NCBI GenBank assembly: GCA_963696405.1
Contig: CAVOJY010000006.1
Coordinates: 1-64,000 of the forward strand
DNA from: CAVOJY01 sp963696405
Lineage (GTDB): Bacteria; Chloroflexota; Limnocylindria; Limnocylindrales; CSP1-4
Length of the DNA stretch: 64,000 bases
Reading direction: 5' to 3'
Part shown: piece by piece, positions 54,373-63,500 of the stretch
Layout of the letters: the number at the start of each line of letters is the position of its first letter
How positions within the stretch are numbered: the first letter of the stretch is position 1
The notes under the pieces: generated by a model
Seen by the model: only the letters and a program-made list of their open reading frames with translations
What the model was told of the DNA's origin: nothing
The model's database searches: none
Position numbers and translations under genes: made by a program

Positions 54373-56919
54373 ATGAGCGAGAATACACGTGTCCTCCACC
54401 CAATATACAGCTTTCTGCCCACGGAAATCGAAGGATTCGATTCCCTGGCGGAGCTTGCCCTGGATATGCGCTGGTCGTGGAATCATGCTACCGACAAAGT
54501 GTGGCGGCAGCTTGATCCCGAATTGTGGGAAATCACGCATAACCCATGGGTTGTCCTGCAGACGGTCTCGCGCGACCAGATCGAACGCGTGTTGTCCGAT
54601 CCCGCTTATCGTAAGAACGTTGATGACCTGCTGCGAGCCAAGCGTCACGCGGTGGCGGCGCCGGCGTGGTTTCAGCAACATCACCCCCAGGCTCCACTGA
54701 CCTGCGCCGCTTATTTCAGCATGGAATTTATGTTGAGCGAAGCTTTACCCATATACTCAGGCGGGCTCGGAAATGTGGCCGGTGATCAGCTCAAAGCCGC
54801 CAGCGACCTGGGCGTGCCAGTGGTCGGAGTGGGACTGCTCTACCAGCAAGGCTATTTTCGCCAAGTGATCGACAAGGACGGAGCGCAACAGGCCCTCTTC
54901 CCGTATAACGACCCCGGTCAGTTGCCGATCACGCCTTTGCGCCAAGCGAACGGCGAGTGGCTGCGGTTGGAGGTTGCCTTACCCGGTTACTCGGTCTGGC
55001 TGCGCGCCTGGCAGGTCCAAGTCGGTCGAGTCAAGCTCTACCTGCTGGACAGCAATGATGCGGCGAACTTTCCTGCACATCGAGGGATCACGAGCGAGCT
55101 TTATGGCGGCGGGCCGGAGCTGCGCCTCAAGCAAGAGCTGCTCCTTGGGATCGGCGGATGGCGACTGCTTGGTGCGCTGGGCATCCATCCGGAAGTCTGT
55201 CATCTGAATGAAGGGCATGCGGCCTTTGCCGTGTTGGAACGCGCCCGCAGTTTCATGCAAGAGGCCTCGCAGCCCTTCGAAGTTGCAATGGCGGTCACTC
55301 GCGCGGGGAACCTCTTCACCACCCACACGGCAGTGGCCGCCGGATTTGACCGTTTCGACCCGGCCCTCATCGAGCAGTACCTCGGTGGTTATGCTGAACA
55401 GAAGCTCGGCATAACACCCCACGATTTGCTGGCCCTGGGCCGCCAGAACCCGAACGACTCGTCGGAAAGTTTCAACATGGCCTATCTGGCAGTCCGGGGG
55501 AGTGGGGCGGTGAATGGCGTGAGTCGCTTGCACGGGGAGGTGAGTCGGCACATCTTTTTGCCTCTTTTTCCGCACTGGCCGCAGGCGGAAATCCCGGTCG
55601 GGCATGTGACCAACGGAGTCCACATGCCGACCTGGGACTCGGCCCAGGCCGATGATCTTTGGACTGAAGCCTGTGGAAAGGACCGCTGGCTGGGGACGAC
55701 GGATACCCTGGAGCAGGACATTCGCCGCGTCTCCGACGCCAGGCTCTGGCAATTTCGAATCGCCGCCAGCAAGTCGCTTGTCGAATACGCCCGCGAACGA
55801 TTGTCGCGGCAACTGAGTGCCTCCGGCGCGTCGCCCGAGGCGGTTGAAGGTGCGAAACACCTGTTTGATCCCCACGCGTTGACGCTCGGTTTCGCGCGGC
55901 GCTTCGCAACCTACAAGAGACCGAACCTGTTGCTGCACGACCCCGGGCGACTGCTTCGCCTGTTGACCAATCCTCAGCGGCCGGTGCAACTCATCATTGC
56001 TGGCAAGGCCCATCCGGAGGACCGGGCGGGACAGGCCTTGATCCATGAATGGATAAATTTCATCCGTCAGCCGGAGACCCGACCCCACATCGTTTTCCTG
56101 GGCGACTACGACATGCTTCTAACGGAGCACCTGGTGCAGGGAGTGGACGTCTGGATCAACACGCCCCGGCGACCCTGGGAGGCGAGCGGCACGAGTGGCA
56201 TGAAGGTGCTCGTCAATGGAGGCATCAACCTTTCGGAATTGGACGGTTGGTGGGCCGAGGCATACGCTCCTGAGGTGGGGTGGGCGCTGGGGGATGGTCA
56301 AGAGCATGGTGATGATCCGGCCTGGGACGCTGTTGAAGCCGACGCGCTCTACGACTTGCTCGAGCGTGAGGTGATCCCGGAGTTTTATACTCGAGACGAG
56401 AGCGGCATTCCCAGCACGTGGGTCAAGCGGATGCGGGAAAGCATGGCGCGGTTGACACCGCGCTTCTCCGCCACTCGCACGGTGCGCGAATACACCGAAC
56501 GACACTACCTTCCGGCTGCTACCGCCTACCATCTGCGCATTGCCAATAAGGGCGCAATCGGCATGCAAATTGTCGATTGGCGGCACAGTCTGGATCAGAA
56601 ATGGGGGACACTACACTTCGGCGACGTGAAGGTTGAGACACGTCACGAGCAGCACGTATTTGAGGTTGTGGTCTTCCTCAATGACCTCGATCCCAAGGCT
56701 GTGCGGGTGGAACTTTACGCTGACGGCGTCATGGGCAGCGCTGCCGTGCGGCAGGAGATGAAGCGCGTTCGCCAAGTGGCCGGCGTGCCGGGCGGCTACG
56801 TTTACGGCGCGGCTATGTCTGTGGCCCGCCCACCAACGGACTACACGGCGCGAGTGATACCGTACTGTGAAGGCGTTGCGATCCCACTGGAAGACGCACG
56901 AATCCTCTGGCAGCAATGA
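54373..56919 (+). CDS. glgP: Glycogen / alpha-glucan phosphorylase
   Basis: The start at 54373 follows GGAGGAG; the open frame extends to 54280 but the family begins at about MSENTRVLHPIYSF. The protein has about 848 residues. The PLP lysine is in ASGTSGMKVLVNGG, and the AYFSMEFMLSEALPIYSGGLG and RRFATYKRPNL stretches are family hallmarks. It cleaves glycogen to glucose-1-phosphate. It lies 123 bp after pgm and directly before the HAD gene. Confidence 0.9.
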   Translation: MSENTRVLHPIYSFLPTEIEGFDSLAELALDMRWSWNHATDKVWRQLDPELWEITHNPWVVLQTVSRDQIERVLSDPAYRKNVDDLLRAKRHAVAAPAWFQQHHPQAPLTCAAYFSMEFMLSEALPIYSGGLGNVAGDQLKAASDLGVPVVGVGLLYQQGYFRQVIDKDGAQQALFPYNDPGQLPITPLRQANGEWLRLEVALPGYSVWLRAWQVQVGRVKLYLLDSNDAANFPAHRGITSELYGGGPELRLKQELLLGIGGWRLLGALGIHPEVCHLNEGHAAFAVLERARSFMQEASQPFEVAMAVTRAGNLFTTHTAVAAGFDRFDPALIEQYLGGYAEQKLGITPHDLLALGRQNPNDSSESFNMAYLAVRGSGAVNGVSRLHGEVSRHIFLPLFPHWPQAEIPVGHVTNGVHMPTWDSAQADDLWTEACGKDRWLGTTDTLEQDIRRVSDARLWQFRIAASKSLVEYARERLSRQLSASGASPEAVEGAKHLFDPHALTLGFARRFATYKRPNLLLHDPGRLLRLLTNPQRPVQLIIAGKAHPEDRAGQALIHEWINFIRQPETRPHIVFLGDYDMLLTEHLVQGVDVWINTPRRPWEASGTSGMKVLVNGGINLSELDGWWAEAYAPEVGWALGDGQEHGDDPAWDAVEADALYDLLEREVIPEFYTRDESGIPSTWVKRMRESMARLTPRFSATRTVREYTERHYLPAATAYHLRIANKGAIGMQIVDWRHSLDQKWGTLHFGDVKVETRHEQHVFEVVVFLNDLDPKAVRVELYADGVMGSAAVRQEMKRVRQVAGVPGGYVYGAAMSVARPPTDYTARVIPYCEGVAIPLEDARILWQQ

Positions 56920-56942
56920 TCCGATCGACGGAAGAAAAGGCG

Positions 56943-57590
56943 ATGAAGAAAGCGACTGCAATCACCTGCTTGTTTCTGGATATCGGGGGGGTCTTGCTCA
57001 CCAACGGGTGGGATCATCATGCCCGCAGACGGGCGGCGACGAACTTCAAACTGCAGTTGGCCGAGATGGAGGATCGACATCACCTGACCTTCGACACCTA
57101 CGAGGAGGGAAAGCTCACGCTGGAAGAATATTTAGGTCGGGTGGTATTCTACCAAAAGCGACCGTTTACTCGCGCTCAGTTTCGGAAATTTATGTTCGCG
57201 CAGTCCAAACCGTATCCCCAGATGATAGAGTTGGTCCGCCAACTTAAGAAACGGTATGGATTGAAGATTGTTGCGGTCAGCAACGAAGCACGGGAACTGA
57301 ATTCGCACCGAATCCGAAAGTTCAAGGTTGACGGGTTCGTGGATTTTTTCATTTCCTCCTGCTTCGTCCACTTGCGAAAGCCTGACGCAGACATCTTTCG
57401 TGTTGCGCTCGATATCGCGCAGGTTCCAGCCAATCAGATAGTCTATATCGAAAACACCCCGATGTTTGTCCAGATCGCGGTAGGTTTGGGGATCCAAAGC
57501 ATTCTTCACACGGATTGCAGGTCCACGAGCGCGAAACTGGCTTCTTTCGGATTGCAGAATGACGAAGGGGTCATCCATGAAACCAGATAG
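56943..57590 (+). CDS. HAD-superfamily hydrolase
   Basis: A start at 56943 (MKKATAIT) is chosen; an upstream ATG at 56916 overlaps glgP. The motifs are FLDIGGVLLT (motif I, with G in place of the second D), VSNEA (II), RKPD (III) and YIENTPMF (IV), where the usual acidic pair is E-N. This weakens normal phosphatase chemistry. About 215 residues. The stop overlaps the start of the acetate-kinase fragment at 57577. A scar copy of its start and end flanks the cytochrome gene. Confidence 0.75.
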   Translation: MKKATAITCLFLDIGGVLLTNGWDHHARRRAATNFKLQLAEMEDRHHLTFDTYEEGKLTLEEYLGRVVFYQKRPFTRAQFRKFMFAQSKPYPQMIELVRQLKKRYGLKIVAVSNEARELNSHRIRKFKVDGFVDFFISSCFVHLRKPDADIFRVALDIAQVPANQIVYIENTPMFVQIAVGLGIQSILHTDCRSTSAKLASFGLQNDEGVIHETR

Positions 57591-57864
57591 CCCACGCGTC
57601 CTGACGATCAATGGAGGCTCGTCGAGCATCAAGTTCGCGCTGTTTGAGGCCGGTGACTCGCTCCGACGGATTATGGAAGGCGGGATTGATCGAATTGGAC
57701 TGCCGGAGGCCACCTTCCGGGTGAAAGGCTTGAACCAGGCGGACAACTTTTCGCGGGCAGTGACGGCGCCGGATCACACGGTAGCGGTTGGCGCGCTGAT
57801 GAATTTGATCGAGGAACGCACTGGACGTGATGCATTAGCGATGCAATCACCTGCGTGTTTCTGA
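57577..57864 (+). pseudogene. Acetate kinase N-terminal fragment
   Basis: This reads MKPDSPRVLTINGGSSSIKF and follows the intact acetate kinase at 58595 for about 88 codons, nearly identical, until ERTGRDAL. It then runs into 8 unrelated residues and stops. Only the first part of the ATPase fold remains, so it cannot be active. It begins inside the end of the HAD gene. The sequence after the break resembles the start of the HAD gene. Confidence 0.85.
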
Positions 57865-57895
57865 ATATCGGCGGTGATCTGATGCTGAATGAGGA
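57842..57895 (+). pseudogene. HAD gene 5' remnant
   Basis: The bases from about 57842 match the HAD start region: in one frame they read ITCVFLNIGGDLMLN against ITCLFLDIGGVLLTN in the intact gene. The match ends before the cytochrome gene. It is a scar of a second HAD copy. Confidence 0.7.
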
Positions 57896-57901
57896 GGTGT
57901 T

Positions 57902-58459
57902 ATGTTGAAAGGTGTGGTTTCAGGAGTCGCATTGACGCTTGCCGTTGCCCTGATCGGCGCGTACGCTCTGGTGCAAAGTGGATTTATTCCAGCCAATGCT
58001 GATGCCAAACCTGGTCGGCTGGAAACCTGGATGGCTCGTACCTCTCTATATGCGACACTGCATCGCGACGCCCCAAAAGACCAAAATCCGGTGGCAGTGA
58101 CTGATCAAAATCTCATTAATGGCGTTAATCTGTTCGCGCAAAACTGCGCGGTTTGCCATGGTACAGCGATGGGGGTTACGTCGTCATCACCGATAGCGAA
58201 AGGGCTTTATCAAAAGCCGCCGCAATTGGCGACCGATGGGGTTGAGGACGACCCGGAAGGTTACTCGTTCTGGAAAATCAAGCACGGTATTCGTCTGACG
58301 GGCATGCCTTCGTTCGGGTACTCGCTCAGCGACCGGCAGATCTGGACGCTTGCGCTTTTCCTGAAGCACATGGACAAGCTGCCTGCTGCGGCACAACAGA
58401 CGTGGCAGCAGGTCCAGAATTGGCCGGTGACGTCCGAGAACCAGACTGGACAGAAATAA
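57902..58459 (+). CDS. Monoheme c-type cytochrome, membrane-anchored
   Basis: The start follows GGAGG. One helix or uncleaved signal (about 5-25) is followed by a periplasmic domain with a CAVCH heme site at about 83-87 and a late methionine in RLTGMPSFGYSLSD, the likely second heme ligand. The 185-residue length and KPPQLATDG fit a mono-heme cytochrome c in the family near cytochrome c oxidase and alcohol-oxidation partners. It sits between remnants of a HAD gene, so it probably replaced the middle of it. Confidence 0.85.
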   Translation: MLKGVVSGVALTLAVALIGAYALVQSGFIPANADAKPGRLETWMARTSLYATLHRDAPKDQNPVAVTDQNLINGVNLFAQNCAVCHGTAMGVTSSSPIAKGLYQKPPQLATDGVEDDPEGYSFWKIKHGIRLTGMPSFGYSLSDRQIWTLALFLKHMDKLPAAAQQTWQQVQNWPVTSENQTGQK

Positions 58460-58559
58460 CCTATTCGATGCCTCTGCGCAGCTAATGATGCGAAGTGGAC
58501 TGGATAGCTGGATAGCACGGTCATTATACAATAATTGTTAAGCGAATATTAGTGCATCG

Positions 58560-58602
58560 TTTCCAAAGGTTGCAGAATGATGAAGGAGTCCTCCATGAAA
58601 CC
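58560..58602 (+). pseudogene. HAD gene 3' remnant before acetate kinase
   Basis: The bases from about 58565 (TTGCAGAATGATGAAGGAGT) match the end of the HAD gene at 57553 (TTGCAGAATGACGAAGGGGT), including the overlap with the acetate kinase start. It is the other scar flanking the cytochrome gene. Confidence 0.75.
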
Positions 58603-60442
58603 AGCTAACCCACGTATCCTCACCATCAATGGAGGCTCGTCGAGCATCAAGTTCGCGCTGTTCGAGGCCGGCGACTCGCTCCAACGGATTATGGAAGGCG
58701 GGATTGATCGAATTGGACTGCCGGAGCCCACCCTCCGGGTGAAAGGCTTGAACCAGGCGGACAACTTTTTGCGGGCAGTGACGGCGCCGGATCACACGGT
58801 AGCGGTTGGCGCGCTGATGGATTGGATCGAGGAACGCACTGGACGTGATGCATTAACCGCAGTAGGGCATCGCGTAGTGCATGGCGGGCCGAAGTATAGC
58901 AAGCCGCAGCGAATCACTGCGGAAATGGTTGAAGAGCTGCACCGGCTCAGTCCATTCGATCCTGAGCATCTGCCGGAGGAGATCCTGTTGACCGAGGCGT
59001 TTCATCGCCGATTTCCTGACCTACCCCAAGTTGCATGTTTCGACACGGCTTTTCACCATGACCTGCCGCGCGTGGCGCGGCTGTTGCCGATCCCGCGCCG
59101 CTACGAAACGCAGGGCGTGCGGCGGTATGGGTTTCACGGGTTGTCGTATGCGTTTCTAATGCGAGAGATGGCTCGCCTATCAGGAACAGAAGCGGCACAA
59201 GGCCGTGTCATCCTCGCCCACCTCGGCAATGGCGCGAGCCTGGCGGCGGTACGTGACGGCAAACCTATTGACACAAGCATGAGTTTCACCCCGAGCGCCG
59301 GGTTGCCGATGAGCACCCGATCAGGTGATCTAGATCCTGGACTACTTTGGTATCTTGTGCGAACCGAAGGCTTCGATGCAAAACAATTCAATGAGATGGT
59401 CAATTTCCAGTCCGGGCTGCTCGGCGTGTCGGAGACCAGTTCCGACATGCGTGACTTGCTCGCCCGCGAGACGCAGGACGTGCGGGCGGCTGAAGCGGTT
59501 GCGCTGTTTTGCTACCAGGTCAAGAAATGGATCGGCGCCTTCGTAGCGGCATTGGGCGGACTGGACACGCTGGTGTTCGCTGGTGGCATCGGAGAGAATG
59601 CGCCCACGGTCCGCGCCCGGATTTGCGATGGGATGGGATTTCTGGGAATCGAACTCGAAGAGAAGCGAAATGCGGCAAATGAGGGAGTGATTTCCGCAGC
59701 GGCCAGTCGGGTTGCGGTCCGCGTTATTCGCACGGACGAAGAACAGATGATCGCGCGCTCGGTGTGCCGCACACTTGGACTTGGCATGGCCATCGAAAAA
59801 ATGAATTTTGATCATGCGCCGAAATACATCTCGCGGCTGGATCCGTTTTCGGCGGATGGAACGCTGACAGGAAGTGATGGAACAGAATTGACTGCTGAGC
59901 GCCACCACGCACCGCAGCACAATCCTTACGCCAACCAAGCAGGAAATGTCCGCGACTGCACACCCAGCGCACATTCCAGTTTGCCTTGGCGGCGGTTGGG
60001 GCTATTCTTTGCGACCACGGTGTTGGCGAGCTTCGTTTTGAACGAAATCTGGGAAATGGTGCAGATGTCCGCTTACGCCGAAACGGCGGGACATTCCTGG
60101 ACGAACACGCTTGATCTTTGCACGCGGGCGGCGGTGGGTGATGTGGGAATCATCTTGGGCATATACGCGGCGGGTGCCCTGGCCGCTGGCGATCCTGGCT
60201 GGGGCTTGCGCGGCCCCTGGAACAATTACGCCACAGCGGCTGTTCTGGGGCTGGCTTATGCGGCGTTGGTGGAACATGCGGCGCTGGCTGCCGGGAGTTG
60301 GTCGTACACGGCGCGCATGCCCATGGTGCCCGTGATTGATGCGGGCCTTTGGCCGCTACTCCAAATGGCGCTGTTGCCTCCGCTCATCTTCTTGTTTGCC
60401 CGGGGATGGGCCGGTCGCAGGGTTACGAAAAGGGCATTTTGA
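58595..60442 (+). CDS. ackA: Acetate kinase fused to a C-terminal membrane domain
   Basis: The start at 58595 follows AAGGAG. Residues 1-400 are a complete acetate kinase: NGGSSSIKF, HRVVHGG, FDTAFHHDLP, GFHGLSYAF, LGNGASLAA, GLPMSTRSGDLDPG and VFAGGIGENAP. A linker follows, then about 180 residues with four helices (NEIWEMVQMSAYAE, DVGIILGIYAAGALA, YTARMPMVPVIDAG, LPPLIFLFARGW). The frame is unbroken. It makes ATP from acetyl phosphate, and the fusion would anchor it at the membrane. The membrane domain resembles a small stand-alone family. Confidence 0.85.
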   Translation: MKPANPRILTINGGSSSIKFALFEAGDSLQRIMEGGIDRIGLPEPTLRVKGLNQADNFLRAVTAPDHTVAVGALMDWIEERTGRDALTAVGHRVVHGGPKYSKPQRITAEMVEELHRLSPFDPEHLPEEILLTEAFHRRFPDLPQVACFDTAFHHDLPRVARLLPIPRRYETQGVRRYGFHGLSYAFLMREMARLSGTEAAQGRVILAHLGNGASLAAVRDGKPIDTSMSFTPSAGLPMSTRSGDLDPGLLWYLVRTEGFDAKQFNEMVNFQSGLLGVSETSSDMRDLLARETQDVRAAEAVALFCYQVKKWIGAFVAALGGLDTLVFAGGIGENAPTVRARICDGMGFLGIELEEKRNAANEGVISAAASRVAVRVIRTDEEQMIARSVCRTLGLGMAIEKMNFDHAPKYISRLDPFSADGTLTGSDGTELTAERHHAPQHNPYANQAGNVRDCTPSAHSSLPWRRLGLFFATTVLASFVLNEIWEMVQMSAYAETAGHSWTNTLDLCTRAAVGDVGIILGIYAAGALAAGDPGWGLRGPWNNYATAAVLGLAYAALVEHAALAAGSWSYTARMPMVPVIDAGLWPLLQMALLPPLIFLFARGWAGRRVTKRAF

Positions 60443-60552
60443 TGAACCATACATACGGATGGATGGGTGGAGAGATGTGGGTCTGGACGGTGATCGGCAT
60501 CCTGTTGGTCGTCCTGCTGGTCGTCGTTAGCAACAAGTTGTCCAAAAAATAA
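60442..60552 (+). CDS. Tiny membrane peptide (36 residues)
   Basis: An ATG overlaps the ackA stop (TGATG). The peptide has a short polar start with GWMGG, one helix (WTVIGILLVVLLVVVS) and a KLSKK end. A frameshifted copy is at 47363-47480. Its position directly after the fused acetate kinase and before DUF302 suggests a shared transcript. Short glycine- and methionine-rich membrane peptides like this are common beside metal genes; the role is unknown. Confidence 0.6.
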   Translation: MNHTYGWMGGEMWVWTVIGILLVVLLVVVSNKLSKK

Positions 60553-60604
60553 TTCAGCGTTCGGCGCTGCTGCGAAGTGAACTGTTAACCATGAAAGAAC
60601 ACCT

Positions 60605-60990
60605 ATGCTGATCAAATTGTCCACTGAAAAACAGTGAGCAAAGCTGCGGCTGCCTTGCAGGCCGCCGTTCTGGCCAATCACTTTGGCGTCATGCAGGTTC
60701 ACGACCTCAAAGAGACCATGGCGAAGAAGGGCGTGGAATTTTCCCGTGAATGTCTGATTTTCGAAGTCTGCCAGCCGCTACAAGCGAAGAAGGTTCTCGA
60801 CCAAAACATGAGCGTCTCCACCGCATTGCCATGCCGGATCTCCATTTATGAGGAAGGCGGTAAAACCATTCTGGCAACTTTGAAGCCAACCACTCTCCTG
60901 GCGATGTTCAACGAGCCGCAACTTGAAAAGGTGGCGCAGGAAGTAGAGGGCACGAATGTTAAAATCATGAAGGAAGCGGCGTCAAATTAA
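60605..60990 (+). pseudogene. DUF302-family protein with N-terminal frameshift
   Basis: The open frame from GTG at 60634 gives KAAAALQAAVLANHFGVMQV and the DUF302 core (FEVCQPLQAKKVLDQNMSV, PCRISIYEEGGKT). The true N-terminus is in another frame from ATG at 60605 (MLIKLSTEK), and one extra A in the AAAAA run near 60630 joins them. DUF302 proteins are small and of unknown role, often near heme or redox genes. The indel may be an error. Confidence 0.7.
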
Positions 60991-61019
60991 TGAGCTGACC
61001 CTTGAACTTCCCGATGGTT

Positions 61020-61115
61020 CGGTTCTTAGCCGGGTTGCGGTTCGCGTCATTGGCACGGACGAAGAACTCATGATCGCTTGGTCAGTCACCCGCCGCCTCA
61101 GCCTCAGCACACCTA
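61020..61115 (+). pseudogene. Acetate kinase 3' remnant upstream of phosphoketolase
   Basis: The bases read SRVAVRVIGTDEELMIAWS, close to SRVAVRVIRTDEEQMIARS near the end of acetate kinase. The remnant ends before phosphoketolase. It is a third piece of ackA and points to an older order with acetate kinase directly before phosphoketolase. Confidence 0.75.
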
Positions 61116-61130
61116 AAAGAAGGTTAAACC

Positions 61131-63500
61131 ATGAGAACAAAGACACTTACGCCGGAACTGCTAAACAAGATGGACGCCTACTGGCGCGCCGCCAACTATC
61201 TGTCGGTTGGTCAGATTTATCTTTACGATAATCCGCTGTTGAAGCGGCCGCTGACGCTCGCGGATGTGAAGCACATGCTTCTAGGGCACTGGGGCACGAC
61301 CCCCGGGCAGAACTTCATTTACGTGCACTTGAACCGGGTCATCAAAAAGTACGACCTCGACATGATTTACGTCTCCGGCCCCGGGCACGGCGGCCCGGCC
61401 GTCGTAGGCAACACGTATCTCGAGGGCACTTACAGCGAGATCTATCCCGACATCAGCCAGGATGAGGCCGGGCTGCGGAAGCTCTTTGTTCAGTTTTCGT
61501 TTCCCGGAGGAATTCCCAGCCACGCATCGCCGGAGTGCCCGGGCTCGATCCACGAGGGCGGCGAGTTGGGCTATTCGCTCAGCCATTCGTTCGGGGCGGT
61601 GTTCGATAATCCCAATCTCGTCGTCGCCTGCGTCGTCGGCGACGGCGAGGCGGAAACCGGACCGCTGGCCACCGCGTGGCATTCGAACAAGTTTCTCAAT
61701 CCGGCCACCGACGGCGCGGTGCTGCCGATCCTGCATCTCAACGGCTACAAGATTTCCAACCCGACCGTCCTGGCCCGCATCACCCGCGAGGAATTGGAAC
61801 AATTGCTTCGAGGCTACGGGTGGACGCCCTACTTTGTCGAGGGTCACGAGCCCGAGCTGATGCATGAGGCCATGGCCGGGGCACTCGACACGGCGGTGGA
61901 GCAGATCAAAAAAATCCAGGAAAACGCCCGCGTCCACGGCGACCTCACACGTCCGCGCTGGCCGATGATCGTCCTCAATTCACCCAAGGGCTGGACGGGG
62001 CCGAAGATGGTCGATGGCCTGCAGGTCGAGGGAACCTTCCGGGCGCACCAGGTGCCACTCTCCGACCCGGCCACCCATCCCGAACACCTAAAGCTGTTGG
62101 AAGACTGGCTGAGAAGCTACCGCCCGGAGGAACTCTTCGATGAGCAGGGCCGCCTGAAACCGGAACTGGCCGAACTTGCGCCCAAAGGTGAACGACGGAT
62201 GGGTGCGAACCCCCACGCCAACGGCGGAATTCTGCTTCGCGACCTGCGGATGCCGGATTTCCGCGACTATGCGGTCGACGTGCCTTCGCCGGGTGTGCGT
62301 GGAATCGGCGACACGCATGTGCTCGGTCCTTTCCTGCGCGATGTGGCGAAGCTGAACAGTCAGCAGCGGAATTTCCGGGTCTTTGGCCCTGACGAGACGC
62401 TCTCCAACGGCCTGGAGGCCCTCTTTGAAGTGACCCAACGCCAATGGGACGCCGCGACCGTGCCGAACGACGAATTTCTCGCGCCCACTGGGCGCGTGCT
62501 GGAAATGCTCAGCGAGCACCAATGCGAGGGCTGGCTCGAGGGCTATCTGCTCACCGGACGGCATGGACTCTTCAACTGCTACGAGGCGTTCATCCACATC
62601 GTCGATTCGATGTTCAACCAGCACGCCAAATGGCTGAAGGTCACGTCGCGCCTGCCGTGGCGGCGGAAGATCGCCTCGCTGAACTACCTGCTGGCCTCAC
62701 ATGTCTGGCGCCAGGATCACAACGGCTTCACGCACCAGGACCCCGGTTTCATCGACCACGTCGTGAACAAGAAGGCCGAGGTCGTCCGTGTTTACCTTCC
62801 GCCGGATGCAAACTGCCTGCTGTCGGTCATGGACCACTGCCTGCGCAGCCGCCACTACGTCAACGTCGTGATCGCGGGCAAACACCCGGCGCCGCAGTGG
62901 CTGGAGATGGACGCCGCCGTCAAGCACTGCACCGAGGGAATCGGCATCTGGCCGTGGGCCAGCAACGATCAGGGCGCTGCACCCGACGTGGTCATGGCCT
63001 GCTGTGGCGACGTGCCCACGCTGGAGACGCTCGCCGCCGTCTCCATTATGCGCGAGCATCTGCCCGACCTGAAAATCCGGGTGGTCAACGTCGTCGACCT
63101 CATGAAGCTGCAGCCGCAAACCGAGCATCCGCACGGGTTGAGCGACATGGATTTCGACGAACTCTTCACCAAGGACAAGCCGGTCATCTTCGCCTTCCAT
63201 GCCTACCCGTGGTTGATCCACCGGCTGACCTACCGCCGCACCAACCACCACAACATTCACGTCCGCGGCTACAAGGAAGAGGGCACCATCACCACGCCCT
63301 TCGACATGACGGTGCTAAACGACCTGGACCGCTTCCATCTCGTGATGGATACCATCGACCGCCTGCCGCAGACCGGCGACAAGGGCATCTACCTAAAGCA
63401 GCAGCTCAAGGACAAACTGATCGAGCACAAGCAATACATCGACAAATACGGCGAGGATATGCCGGAAATCCGGAACTGGAAGTGGAGCAACCCCAAATGA
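61131..63500 (+). CDS. xfp: Phosphoketolase
   Basis: The 789-residue protein has the usual length. Thiamine diphosphate motifs are visible: SGPGHGGPAVVGNTYLEG, and CVVGDGEAETGPLATAWHSN, which binds the cofactor and metal. The phosphoketolase signature SFPGGIPSHASPECPGS is also present. It splits xylulose-5-phosphate or fructose-6-phosphate to acetyl phosphate plus a shorter sugar phosphate. Next to acetate kinase it makes ATP without a redox step. The stop overlaps the next gene's start as ATGA. Confidence 0.93.
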   Translation: MRTKTLTPELLNKMDAYWRAANYLSVGQIYLYDNPLLKRPLTLADVKHMLLGHWGTTPGQNFIYVHLNRVIKKYDLDMIYVSGPGHGGPAVVGNTYLEGTYSEIYPDISQDEAGLRKLFVQFSFPGGIPSHASPECPGSIHEGGELGYSLSHSFGAVFDNPNLVVACVVGDGEAETGPLATAWHSNKFLNPATDGAVLPILHLNGYKISNPTVLARITREELEQLLRGYGWTPYFVEGHEPELMHEAMAGALDTAVEQIKKIQENARVHGDLTRPRWPMIVLNSPKGWTGPKMVDGLQVEGTFRAHQVPLSDPATHPEHLKLLEDWLRSYRPEELFDEQGRLKPELAELAPKGERRMGANPHANGGILLRDLRMPDFRDYAVDVPSPGVRGIGDTHVLGPFLRDVAKLNSQQRNFRVFGPDETLSNGLEALFEVTQRQWDAATVPNDEFLAPTGRVLEMLSEHQCEGWLEGYLLTGRHGLFNCYEAFIHIVDSMFNQHAKWLKVTSRLPWRRKIASLNYLLASHVWRQDHNGFTHQDPGFIDHVVNKKAEVVRVYLPPDANCLLSVMDHCLRSRHYVNVVIAGKHPAPQWLEMDAAVKHCTEGIGIWPWASNDQGAAPDVVMACCGDVPTLETLAAVSIMREHLPDLKIRVVNVVDLMKLQPQTEHPHGLSDMDFDELFTKDKPVIFAFHAYPWLIHRLTYRRTNHHNIHVRGYKEEGTITTPFDMTVLNDLDRFHLVMDTIDRLPQTGDKGIYLKQQLKDKLIEHKQYIDKYGEDMPEIRNWKWSNPK

